Shown here piece by piece: positions 33,754-42,034 of a stretch of DNA of 64,000 nucleotides. The notes beneath the pieces were generated by a model that was not told where the DNA came from, searched no databases, and worked only from the letters and a program-made list of their open reading frames with translations. Within the stretch, counting starts at the first letter, position 1, and every line of letters begins with the position of its first letter. The stretch is taken from assembly GCA_017482565.1 (NCBI GenBank), contig JAFUMO010000050.1, positions 20,295-84,294 of the forward strand. The letters run 5' to 3'. This DNA comes from Bacteroidales bacterium. GTDB taxonomy: Bacteria; Bacteroidota; Bacteroidia; Bacteroidales; UBA932. The position numbers were made by a program, and so were the translations under genes.

Positions 33754-35142
33754 TTATACCAGGAACAGGAATCCCAGCACCACTATAATCCCTACAATAA
33801 AGAGGTCTATCAGGCAGTAGCCCATTATATCCTTGGCATCCAGTTTGGCGATTGCAAGGGCCGGAAGTGCCCAGAACGGCTGGATGAGATTGGTCCAGGC
33901 GTCACCATAGGCAATTGCCATACCGGTTACCGAAGGGTCAACACCCAGCTGCACGCCTGCAGGAAGCATGATTGGTGCCTGGACTGCCCACTGCCCTCCT
34001 CCGCTCGGTACAAATATGTTCACCAATCCGGCGCTCAGGAAAGAGAGCATAGGGAATGTGGTCTCGTTTGAGATTGCAACACAAGCCTCACTAATCTGTC
34101 CCGCAAGTGATACGCCCTCTGCGGAAGATGAGGTCATAATCCCCATAATTCCTGCGTAGAATGGGAACTGCAGCAATATGCCCGCACATGAAGAAGATGA
34201 CTTTGTAACCGCTTTTACATACTTTATAGGGGTTTTATGAAGCACTATCCCAAGGAACATGAACAGCATGATCACACTATTCAGATCCAGTCCACCCTTA
34301 TCCACAAACAGTCTGATACAAAGATAACCCAATCCCATAACAGCCACTATTCCCGACAGCACAACGCTGTTGTTCAGCTTTTCAGATGGGGTAAGTCTCC
34401 ACTCCAATTTACACTCCTTTTCCCCTGTTGCACCACACAGTTCCCTCTCTTGAAGATCCTCTTCTTCCCCAAGAAGTGCAGGATCCACACAGAAAGTCTT
34501 GTCGGGAGAAGGATGCATGATTGTATTTACAACCGTAAGGGCAGCAATGATAACAAATGCAATGATAAGATTATATGTAGCAAAGATTGTCTGGGAAATT
34601 GGAATTGCATCAATAATTGTTCCTCTTGAAACTTCCACCAGTGAGGCCCCTTCTGTAGCCATTGCAAGGGGAATTGAAGCAGAAAGGCCAGAGTGCCAAA
34701 CCACAAAACCGCTGTATGCAGATGCAATAAGAAGTCTGTAGTCAACCCCTTTAACCTGCCTTGCAATCTCCTTTGCAAATATTGCTCCCACTATGAGGCC
34801 GAACCCCCAGTTGATCCAGCAAGCAATTGAAGAGACCAAAGTAACAGTAGTAATTGCTGCAGCAGGTGACTGCGGGAATGCAGCCATCTTGCGCAATCCC
34901 TTCTTAATAAGAGGAGCATCAGCAAGAGCCGAACCGCATACCAGCACCAGAGCCATCTGCATTGAAAAGGCCAGCAAGCTCCATACACCACCGCCCCAAT
35001 TTCCAATCACCTCCACAGGTGTCTGCCCTGTTGAGAACATGGCCGCCAAAGCAGCCACTATGGTAAGAATAATTGCAAAGACAAAAGGATCGGGAAGATA
35101 CTTCCTTATGAACTTCACCGACAAATCAATAAGTTTTCCCAT
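33754..35142 (-). CDS. atoE: Short-chain fatty acid transporter (AtoE family)
   Basis: A 462-residue membrane protein with about twelve helices. The motifs IACWINWGFGLIVGAIFA and FVPSGGGQWAVQAP are typical of AtoE/DcuC-like permeases for acetoacetate, butyrate and similar acids. A charged loop (about residues 225-255) splits the halves. With the lysine-to-butyrate operon just upstream on the same strand, it may release butyrate or take up acetoacetate. A minus-strand TAAATTTG (35209-35216) is a possible -7 box. Confidence 0.88.
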   Translation of the reverse strand: MGKLIDLSVKFIRKYLPDPFVFAIILTIVAALAAMFSTGQTPVEVIGNWGGGVWSLLAFSMQMALVLVCGSALADAPLIKKGLRKMAAFPQSPAAAITTVTLVSSIACWINWGFGLIVGAIFAKEIARQVKGVDYRLLIASAYSGFVVWHSGLSASIPLAMATEGASLVEVSRGTIIDAIPISQTIFATYNLIIAFVIIAALTVVNTIMHPSPDKTFCVDPALLGEEEDLQERELCGATGEKECKLEWRLTPSEKLNNSVVLSGIVAVMGLGYLCIRLFVDKGGLDLNSVIMLFMFLGIVLHKTPIKYVKAVTKSSSSCAGILLQFPFYAGIMGIMTSSSAEGVSLAGQISEACVAISNETTFPMLSFLSAGLVNIFVPSGGGQWAVQAPIMLPAGVQLGVDPSVTGMAIAYGDAWTNLIQPFWALPALAIAKLDAKDIMGYCLIDLFIVGIIVVLGFLFLV

Positions 35143-35250
35143 AATATAAAAATTTCATCCACAACTGAATTTTCGCAAAGAAAAGTGGCTCACCCGCCAC
35201 CCAATCCGCAAATTTACAAAAAATGTCCCCGTCCCGCACATAAACCACCT

Positions 35251-35321
35251 CCAAAATCTGCTCCGCAGCAAGAATGCCTACCACCGGGGCCCCCCACCAA
35301 AATCTGCCCTGCAGCAAGAAT
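35251..35321. repeat. Two 25-base direct repeats upstream of atoE
   Basis: CCAAAATCTGCTCCGCAGCA (start of copy 1, 35251-35275) and CCAAAATCTGCCCTGCAGCA (start of copy 2, 35297-35321) share 23 of 25 bases. Each contains a small CTGC/GCAG inverted repeat. They lie between the atoE leader and the lipoprotein terminator. Confidence 0.65.
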
Positions 35322-35338
35322 CTCTTCAACCAGAACAT

Positions 35339-35369
35339 AAAAAAAGCCCTCTGGATTCCAGAGAGCCTT
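35339..35369 (-). terminator. Terminator after the CxxC-repeat lipoprotein
   Basis: Minus strand: AAGGCTCTCTGG, AAT loop, CCAGAGGGCTT, then a T run. Confidence 0.85.
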
Positions 35370-35390
35370 ATATAACAGCTGACAGGATCA

Positions 35391-35813
35391 TTACTTTGCC
35401 TGCACCGCAGTTTTGGCAGCCTCAGCCTGCTTGCATTTCTCACATTTCTGGTCAGCAGGCTTGTTGCACTCGTGAGCCTGGCCCTCTGCATTATTTTTAC
35501 AGCCTTCACACTTGTGGTCAACCTGAGCCTCAGCTGTAGCCTTCTTCTCACAGTTTGCACACTTGTGGGCAGCCTGAGCCTCTGCTGTAGCCTTCTTCGC
35601 ACAATTTGCACATTTATGCACGGCCTGGGCCTCAGCAGTCGCATTCTTCGCACAGTTTGCACATTTGTGGGCAGCCTGGGCCTCAGCAGCTTTTGTACAC
35701 TCAGTGCACTCGTGGGCAGCTTTAGTCCCGGCAGCAGCCTCTTTGTTTGCGTTTGAATTTCCACATGCAGCGAAACAGAATGCTGAAACTGCAATAAGCA
35801 TCAATTTTTTCAT
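35391..35813 (-). CDS. Lipoprotein with tandem His-Lys-Cys-x-x-Cys repeats
   Basis: A 140-residue protein with a lipoprotein signal (lipobox FAAC, Cys17). From residue 34 on it is built of near-identical 17-residue units of the form HKCANCAKKATAEAQAA: four clear copies plus two shorter degenerate ones, giving six CxxC pairs, five preceded by His one or two residues away. The rest is Ala/Lys/Glu/Gln, helical and polar. The motif is not the haem motif CxxCH. Metal (zinc, copper or iron-sulfur) binding or thiol buffering in the periplasm is likely, but I know no named family. It has its own promoter and terminator and lies between butyrate genes. Confidence 0.8.
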   Translation of the reverse strand: MKKLMLIAVSAFCFAACGNSNANKEAAAGTKAAHECTECTKAAEAQAAHKCANCAKNATAEAQAVHKCANCAKKATAEAQAAHKCANCEKKATAEAQVDHKCEGCKNNAEGQAHECNKPADQKCEKCKQAEAAKTAVQAK

Positions 35814-35860
35814 GGTAGTGTATATTTAAGGTTTATAATTTACTTTTTTAGTTCAACAGA

Positions 35861-35892
35861 CAAATCTATATAAAATGAAAAAGAATTACAAA
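35861..35892 (-). promoter_or_regulatory. Promoter of the CxxC-repeat lipoprotein gene
   Basis: Minus-strand TTTG (35892-35889), 20-base spacer, TAGATTTG (35868-35861); about 40 bases of leader before the ATG. Confidence 0.68.
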
Positions 35893-35927
35893 TTTTAACC
35901 TTAAAATACCAAATTATGGGTATAAGA

Positions 35928-35970
35928 CACCCGGATAGAATGTAAGTGACTCATACACACTATCCGGGTG
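35928..35970 (-). terminator. Long hairpin at the end of the lysine/butyrate operon
   Basis: CACCCGGATAG (35928-35938) and CTATCCGGGTG (35960-35970) pair perfectly over 11 bp around a 21-base loop, 35 bases past the etfA stop. The T run after it on the minus strand is poor (TCTTATACC), so it may protect the 3-prime end as much as terminate. Confidence 0.65.
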
Positions 35971-36004
35971 AAATATTTACAAGTAACGGATTATAAACCC
36001 ATTA

Positions 36005-37021
36005 CTATTTCTTGATCTCTTTTGCCAATCTCTCAGTAAGCATAGGGACAATCTTGTTGGCATCGCCAACAATACCAAGGTCTGCTACCTGGAAAATAGG
36101 AGCAAACTTGTCCTTGTTGATAGCGATGATAAGCTCAGACTCCTCCATACCTGCCAAGTGCTGGATAGCACCTGAGATACCGCAAGCAAGGTATAGGTCC
36201 GGACGTACAGTCTTACCTGTCTGGCCAACCTGTCTGTCATGATCCATGATGCCGGCATCAACCATAGCACGTGAAGATGAAACCTCACCACCTATAACCT
36301 CTGCAAGAGCAGCAAGTTTCTCAAAGTTCTCCTTGTTGCCTACACCTCTACCGCCAGATACAAGTACCTTAGCCTCAGTAATGTCAACAAGACCTTTCTC
36401 AGCCTTAACTGTCTCAAGGAGCTTAACTGCAAATTTGGATGCATCAAATGTAGCGGTAAAAGGAATGATGTTACCTGTTCTGCTTGCATCCTTCTCCTTC
36501 TTCTGCATAACGCCAGGACGTACTGTAGCCATCTGTACACCCTCTTTTGCAGCAACAATGGTAGCCATAAGGTTACCGCCGAATGCAGGACGGGTCATCA
36601 TAAGCTTTCTTGCCTCCAGCTTAGGATCTGAACCGTCTGAAATCTCAAGTTTGGTACAGTCTGCTGTAAGACCTTTCTCCAGTCTTGCAGAAAGCCTTGG
36701 AGCCAAGTCTCGGCCGATGGTAGTTGCACCGAACAAAACGATATCTGGATTCATAGCTGTGATAACCTGGTATACAGCCTGAGTATACTGCTCAGTTACA
36801 TAATCTTTAAGTTCAGGAGCATCAACTACTATAACGTCATCTGCACCGTAAGCTATCAGCTCATTAGCCTGATCAGCAATGTTATGGCCAGCGAAAATAG
36901 CAACAACTTTATCGCCCAAAACATCAGCCAAATCCCTTGCTTTGCCTATAAGCTCAAGAGCAACAGGTTGTATAACACCCTCTCTCTGCTCTGCGAATAC
37001 ATATACATTCTTATTATTCAT
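36005..37021 (-). CDS. etfA: Electron transfer flavoprotein alpha subunit
   Basis: A 338-residue EtfA. The N-terminal domain starts NVYVFAEQREG; the C-terminal FAD domain carries SRAMVDAGIM, VGQTGKTVRPDLYLACGISG and the IAINKDKFAPIF motif. With EtfB it takes electrons from or gives them to butyryl-CoA dehydrogenase. It is the last gene of the operon, 20 bases after etfB. Whether the pair bifurcates electrons cannot be judged reliably by eye. Confidence 0.93.
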   Translation of the reverse strand: MNNKNVYVFAEQREGVIQPVALELIGKARDLADVLGDKVVAIFAGHNIADQANELIAYGADDVIVVDAPELKDYVTEQYTQAVYQVITAMNPDIVLFGATTIGRDLAPRLSARLEKGLTADCTKLEISDGSDPKLEARKLMMTRPAFGGNLMATIVAAKEGVQMATVRPGVMQKKEKDASRTGNIIPFTATFDASKFAVKLLETVKAEKGLVDITEAKVLVSGGRGVGNKENFEKLAALAEVIGGEVSSSRAMVDAGIMDHDRQVGQTGKTVRPDLYLACGISGAIQHLAGMEESELIIAINKDKFAPIFQVADLGIVGDANKIVPMLTERLAKEIKK

Positions 37022-37041
37022 TTCTTCTTAAGTTTTGGCGA

Positions 37042-37821
37042 TTAAATGATAAATTTCTCTTTAAGTTTGCTTACGATCAAGCCAACTGCATGCTCAGCAT
37101 CAACCTCGTGAACCTCACCAGCAGCCTTAACACCTTTAGTGAATGATTTGTAAACTCTTGTACCTGATCCTTTCAAACCAAGCATCTCAAGAGGGAGATT
37201 TACTTTATCAACACCCCATACAGCAACTGGCTTGTCAAATGCATCAACGATACCAGCCACATTCATATAACGTGCCTTGAAACCGCTTGCAAGAGCAGTA
37301 AGAAGAACAGGACCGGCTACCTCAAGCATCTGGTAACCCTCTTCTGTCTCTTTCTTTACCAAGAATTTGCCATCTTTATACTCAAGACCTGCAACGTATG
37401 AAACCTGTGGGAGGCCAAGGTGCTCAGCAATCTGAGGACCTACCTGAGCTGTATCACCGTCAATTGCCTGACGGCCTGCAATGATGAGGTCATACTCAAG
37501 GTTCTTCAATGCAGCAGCAATAGTGTGTGATGTAGCCAAAGTATCAGCGCCACCAAACTCTCTACCGGTCAACAAAATAGCCTCATCAGCACCCATAGCG
37601 TAAGCCTCTCTTAGGATAGCATCTGCCTGAGGAGGGCCCATTGTAATTACTGTTACGTGTGCACCATACTGGTCTTTCAACTGTAGAGCCATCTCCAAGC
37701 CACCTTTATCATCAGGGTTCATAATGCTTGGAACGCCGTCACGGATAAGTGTACCTGTTACAGGGTTAATCTTGATTACTGTAGTGTCAGGTACTTGTTT
37801 AATACAAACTACTATTTTCAT
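37042..37821 (-). CDS. etfB: Electron transfer flavoprotein beta subunit
   Basis: A 259-residue EtfB (KIVVCIKQVPDT start, then GTLIRDGVPSIMNPDDKGGLE and the AGRQAIDGDTAQVGPQIAE motif). It carries AMP, or the second FAD if the complex bifurcates. It is placed between bcd and etfA, as in most butyrate clusters. Confidence 0.94.
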   Translation of the reverse strand: MKIVVCIKQVPDTTVIKINPVTGTLIRDGVPSIMNPDDKGGLEMALQLKDQYGAHVTVITMGPPQADAILREAYAMGADEAILLTGREFGGADTLATSHTIAAALKNLEYDLIIAGRQAIDGDTAQVGPQIAEHLGLPQVSYVAGLEYKDGKFLVKKETEEGYQMLEVAGPVLLTALASGFKARYMNVAGIVDAFDKPVAVWGVDKVNLPLEMLGLKGSGTRVYKSFTKGVKAAGEVHEVDAEHAVGLIVSKLKEKFII

Positions 37822-37832
37822 ACTGTGTGATT

Positions 37833-38972
37833 TTACTTAAATAATTTTGCTGCAATTACCATTCTCTGAACCTCTGAAGTTCCCTCGTAGATCTCGGTGA
37901 TCTTAGCATCACGCATCATTCTCTCAACAGGATACTCTCTTGTGTAACCGTAACCGCCGTGGAACTGTACAGCCTTGGTAGTTACCTCCATTGCAGTTTC
38001 AGCTGCGAACAATTTACACATGGCAGCATCAGCTGAGAAAGGCTGGCCCATATCCTGTTTCCAGGCTGCAGATCTTACCAGAAGGCGTGCTGCCTGTACT
38101 TTGGTCTCAAGATCAGCCATCTGGAACTGGGTATTCTGGAATGCAGAAATAGATCTGCCGAACTGTTTCCTCTCTTTAGTATATTTTACAGTCTCATCCA
38201 TAGCGCCCTGAGCTATACCAAGAGCCTGTGATGCGATACCGATACGGCCACCGTCCAAAGTCTTCATTGCAACCTTGAAGCCCTCACCCATCTTGCCGAG
38301 CATATTTGCCTTAGGAACGCGGCAGTTCTCAAATATAAGCTCACAAGTAGCAGAACCTCTGATACCAAGTTTATGCTCCTTCTTACCGATAGAGACACCA
38401 GGAGTACCTGCCTCTACAATGAAAGTAGTGATACCTTTGTTCCCTTTTGACTTGTCAGTCATGGTGGCAAAAACATATACGTGTGCTGGACATGCATAGG
38501 TAATGAAGATCTTGCTTCCGTTAAGGATATAGTCATCACCGTCCTCTACTGCGGTTGTCTGCTGGCCTGCAGCATCGGTACCTGCGTTTGGCTCTGTAAG
38601 ACCAAAGGCACCAATCCACTCACCGCTTGCAAGTTTTGGAAGGTATTTCTGTTTCTGCTCCTCAGTACCGAACTCCCAAATTGGAGACATACACAATGAA
38701 GTGTGAGCTGAAAGAATTACACCGGTAGTGGCACATACTCTTGAAAGCTCCTCAACAGCTATAGAATACATGATATGGTCACCACCAGCACCACCATAGT
38801 TTTTAGGAATGTAGATACCAAACAGACCTAATTTTGCCATTTTCTCAACGGTCTCCATAGGGAATCTCTCAGTATCATCCACCTCTGCAGCAAGAGGTTT
38901 TACCTCTTTCTCAGCAAATTCTCTAATCATTTGCTGGAACAATTGCTGTGTTTTAGTAAGTCCGAAATTCAT
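37833..38972 (-). CDS. bcd: Butyryl-CoA dehydrogenase (short-chain acyl-CoA dehydrogenase)
   Basis: A 379-residue acyl-CoA dehydrogenase. The FAD motif FGLTEPNAGTDAAG, the middle sheet, and the C-terminal catalytic-Glu motif ITEIYEGTSEVQR are all present. It reduces crotonyl-CoA to butyryl-CoA with EtfAB. It is 11 bases upstream of etfB and follows atoA in the operon. Confidence 0.93.
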   Translation of the reverse strand: MNFGLTKTQQLFQQMIREFAEKEVKPLAAEVDDTERFPMETVEKMAKLGLFGIYIPKNYGGAGGDHIMYSIAVEELSRVCATTGVILSAHTSLCMSPIWEFGTEEQKQKYLPKLASGEWIGAFGLTEPNAGTDAAGQQTTAVEDGDDYILNGSKIFITYACPAHVYVFATMTDKSKGNKGITTFIVEAGTPGVSIGKKEHKLGIRGSATCELIFENCRVPKANMLGKMGEGFKVAMKTLDGGRIGIASQALGIAQGAMDETVKYTKERKQFGRSISAFQNTQFQMADLETKVQAARLLVRSAAWKQDMGQPFSADAAMCKLFAAETAMEVTTKAVQFHGGYGYTREYPVERMMRDAKITEIYEGTSEVQRMVIAAKLFK

Positions 38973-38983
38973 ACTTTAGTTAT

Positions 38984-39646
38984 TTAATTTAAGTTTACCT
39001 GTTTTAAGTTTTCAGAAATGATAAGCTGAGCCTCTGTGGCAGCCTGTACCTGCTCTACAGTGAACTCCGGGTTAATCTCAGTAAGAACAATGCCCTGTGG
39101 GGTAACCTCCATTACACCCATCTCAGTGATAATCATGTTCACCTGGCCTGCTGCTGTAAGCGGAAGACGGCATTTTTTAAGAATCTTATGGTTCCCTTTT
39201 GCTGTATGCTCCATAGTGAGGATAACCTTCTTGGCACCAACGAGCAGATCCATAGCCCCACCCATACCTGGGGTCTTCTTGCCTGGGATCATCCAGTTTG
39301 CCAAGTCACCTTTCTCATCTACCTCCAGTGCACCAAGAAAAGTTACATTAACGTGACCGCCTCTGATTACACCGAAACTTGTAGCTGAATCAAATGAAGC
39401 CGCACCTGGCTGATAAGTAATGTATCCACCACCTGCATTTACCCAATGCGGATCCTCTGTACCTTCTGCAGGTGTAGGGCCCATACCGAGCAAACCGTTC
39501 TCAGACTGCAATGTAACACTCACACCCTCTGGAAGGTAGTTAGGGATAATGGTTGGAAGGCCTATACCCAAGTTAACTACATCACCGTCTTTAATCTCTA
39601 GAGCTGCCCTCTTGGCAATAAATTCTCTAATCTGATTCTTGTCCAT
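38984..39646 (-). CDS. atoA: CoA-transferase beta subunit (butyryl-CoA:acetoacetate type)
   Basis: A 220-residue subunit with the catalytic Glu49 in the SENG motif (LQSENGLLGMGP). It pairs with AtoD, encoded at the far front of the same operon, to exchange CoA between butyryl-CoA and acetoacetate. The acetoacetyl-CoA formed needs a thiolase, which is not in this window. The split of atoD and atoA across ten genes also occurs in the Porphyromonas lysine locus, as I recall it. Confidence 0.9.
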   Translation of the reverse strand: MDKNQIREFIAKRAALEIKDGDVVNLGIGLPTIIPNYLPEGVSVTLQSENGLLGMGPTPAEGTEDPHWVNAGGGYITYQPGAASFDSATSFGVIRGGHVNVTFLGALEVDEKGDLANWMIPGKKTPGMGGAMDLLVGAKKVILTMEHTAKGNHKILKKCRLPLTAAGQVNMIITEMGVMEVTPQGIVLTEINPEFTVEQVQAATEAQLIISENLKQVNLN

Positions 39647-39680
39647 AATGTATTTAGTTAGTTTATTATATCCGCAGATA

Positions 39681-40466
39681 TTATTTGTTTCTCTTCACAA
39701 ACTCTTGTGCAACGAATGATGCAACATCATCAGCATAGGTATTTGCGCCAAAACCTGCATCATATCCAAGCTCCTTTGCAAGTTCGTGGCTGATTCTTGG
39801 TCCACCACATACAACAATCATCTTGTCCCTCAAGCCCTCAGCCTCCATAAGCTCAATAAGCTCAGTAAGGTTCTGGATATGTACATCCTTCTGGGTAACT
39901 GTCTGTGAAACAAGAATTGCATCTGCCTTAAGCTCAATTGCACTGGCAAGGAACTCCTCGTTAGGCACCTGGCTGCCGAGGTTGTATGCCTCAACCATAT
40001 CATATCTCTCAAGGCCATAGTGTCCTGCATAACCCTTCATGTTCATAATGGCGTCAATACCTACAGTGTGGGCATCAGTACCTGTACTTGCACCAACAAG
40101 TACCAGCTTCCTGCCTATGTTCTCCTTAATGTACTCGTCACACTCATGCATATCCATGGTGTTGCTCTCTACCTTTGGAACATAGATGTTTGAGTAGTCT
40201 ACTGTATGTGTAAGGTTGCCGTAGCAGTTGAAGAATGTAAAGCCTGGAGTAAGCTCCTTTGCAAAAGCAACAAGGGGATTCTCAAAACCCATCTTCTTCA
40301 TAAGAAGTTTTGCAGCCTCCTCTGCCTCTGCCCCATTAGGGACAGGAAGTGTGAAGCTCACCTGAACCTTACCGTCATTCATTGTATCACCGTATGGCTT
40401 TACTTTAGCCAAATCTAGAGTCTGGTCAAAATCCTTTGCAGACATTGAATATAGTCCACCAGCCAT
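39681..40466 (-). CDS. kamE: Lysine 5,6-aminomutase beta subunit
   Basis: A 261-residue B12-binding subunit. The cobalamin motif is GTDAHTVG with His133 as cobalt ligand, and Lys144 in NMKGYAGHYGLERY is the PLP lysine; both match the numbering of the Clostridium sticklandii enzyme. It moves the terminal amino group of beta-lysine to give 3,5-diaminohexanoate. A GGGAGG site lies inside the end of kamD, which stops 2 bases before. Confidence 0.95.
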   Translation of the reverse strand: MAGGLYSMSAKDFDQTLDLAKVKPYGDTMNDGKVQVSFTLPVPNGAEAEEAAKLLMKKMGFENPLVAFAKELTPGFTFFNCYGNLTHTVDYSNIYVPKVESNTMDMHECDEYIKENIGRKLVLVGASTGTDAHTVGIDAIMNMKGYAGHYGLERYDMVEAYNLGSQVPNEEFLASAIELKADAILVSQTVTQKDVHIQNLTELIELMEAEGLRDKMIVVCGGPRISHELAKELGYDAGFGANTYADDVASFVAQEFVKRNK

Positions 40467-40468
40467 TG

Positions 40469-42022
40469 TTATTTCCTCCCTTTCATTAAGTTAATAAATG
40501 GATTCATGTAGTTGGCACCCTTATCAACAACGCCGTCAAGACCTTTACCGCCAACTCTGCTTCTCTTCACATCACCGAAGATACCTTTCTCAAGGGCATT
40601 GAACAATCCCTCTGATGTCATCTGCTCAAGAAGTGCAATTGCATTGTCAAGAACCTCTTTTGCCCTGTTCCTGATTATACCACCCTCCTTGAACTCCATC
40701 TCATCACCTATGCTCTTCATGTTGTTGAAGATATATTTTGCGTTCTCAATTGAGAGGAAACGGTCGCTCATGAATGGAGTGTGAATAGCCTCTGTAGGCA
40801 TACCAAGGAGCTGCAGGCCCTGGCTTGTCCAGATACCTATCATGTTGAACAAGGCATCCTGCAAGTGGCCCCTGAAGATGTTTCCTGTCATGAATTTTGT
40901 AGGAGGCATATATTTGAGCGGAGCCTTAGGGAAGATTTCACGTGCCATCTGAGCCTGTGCAAGCTCATAAAGGAAACCGTTCTCAAGCATAGGGTCCATC
41001 TCAAATGCGTGTCCCAGACCCATCTGCTCCTCAGGAAGGCCTGCCAGCAATGCAAGCTGCTCGTTGATGAGGTCAGAAGCAAGTACTGTATGTGCAGCCT
41101 CCACAGCATCAGCTGTAGTAAGGTAGTTGTCCTCACCTGTGTTGATGATTACACCTGCAAAGCCGTTGATTATTCTTGACATATACTGGTCAACCAATGT
41201 CCTCTGCATGTTGATGTCGCGGAACAGGATACCGTAAAGGGCATCGTTCAACATAACGTCAAGCCCCTCAAATGCACCCATGATAGCAATCTCAGGCATA
41301 CACAAGCCAGAGCAGTAGTTACATACCCTGATATATCTGCCAAGCTCCTCACCAACCTTATCCATTGCCTCACGCATTATCTTGAAGTTGGCCTGTGTAG
41401 CGTAGGTACCGCCAAATCCCTCAGTTGTAACACCGTAAGGAACATAGTCCAACAAGCTCTGTCCGGTAGTCCTGATAACTGCAATGATGTCAGCACCCTG
41501 ACGTGCAGCAGCCTCAGCCTGGACAACATCCTCATATATGTTACCGGTAGCCACAATTACATACAGGTAAGGTTTAGGACCCTCGCCTATTGTATTGAGA
41601 TAGTTCTCCCTTCTCTCCCTTCTTGCCCTGATCTTTGCAATGCTTGAATCAATTACAGGCTGAAGGATATTGTCAAGGGATGCCTTGTCGGCAACCTCTA
41701 TTTTTGTAAGGTCCAGGGTACCTGCTGCAACTTTTTCTGCAACCTCCTGTGGATTCATGCCTGTATTCACCATTGCGTTTGCAATGTAGAAAAGGACACC
41801 CTCCCCAAGTACACCTTTAGATTTAAGGTCATCCACAATAACGTTAGGAAGCGGAACCTGATTCTCATCAACTCCGTCAATCCCCATAAGTCTGCACAAC
41901 GTACGCTCAACAGCTACAGTTGTCTTAGACTCAACAAAAGCTTGAACCTCATTGGCAATCTCCTGAGCCAACGACTTGGCATGTTCAACCTTTTTAAAAT
42001 CCAATCCTAATTTACTCTGCAT
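40469..42022 (-). CDS. kamD: Lysine 5,6-aminomutase alpha subunit
   Basis: A 517-residue TIM-barrel subunit that binds substrate, PLP phosphate and adenosylcobalamin with KamE. Typical regions are YVIVATGNIYEDVVQAEAAA, VPYGVTTEGFGGTYATQ and FRDINMQRTLVDQY. It is full length and next to kamE. It follows the MutS-like kamB by 12 bases. Confidence 0.95.
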   Translation of the reverse strand: MQSKLGLDFKKVEHAKSLAQEIANEVQAFVESKTTVAVERTLCRLMGIDGVDENQVPLPNVIVDDLKSKGVLGEGVLFYIANAMVNTGMNPQEVAEKVAAGTLDLTKIEVADKASLDNILQPVIDSSIAKIRARRERRENYLNTIGEGPKPYLYVIVATGNIYEDVVQAEAAARQGADIIAVIRTTGQSLLDYVPYGVTTEGFGGTYATQANFKIMREAMDKVGEELGRYIRVCNYCSGLCMPEIAIMGAFEGLDVMLNDALYGILFRDINMQRTLVDQYMSRIINGFAGVIINTGEDNYLTTADAVEAAHTVLASDLINEQLALLAGLPEEQMGLGHAFEMDPMLENGFLYELAQAQMAREIFPKAPLKYMPPTKFMTGNIFRGHLQDALFNMIGIWTSQGLQLLGMPTEAIHTPFMSDRFLSIENAKYIFNNMKSIGDEMEFKEGGIIRNRAKEVLDNAIALLEQMTSEGLFNALEKGIFGDVKRSRVGGKGLDGVVDKGANYMNPFINLMKGRK

Positions 42023-42034
42023 ATAATAGTTATA

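Noticed and set aside
35126-35794. 222-residue minus-strand ORF across the lipoprotein gene and the 25-base repeats
   Set aside because: It is the shifted frame of the lipoprotein repeats, rich in Arg/Leu, with no family; the lipoprotein frame has signal peptide, promoter and terminator.
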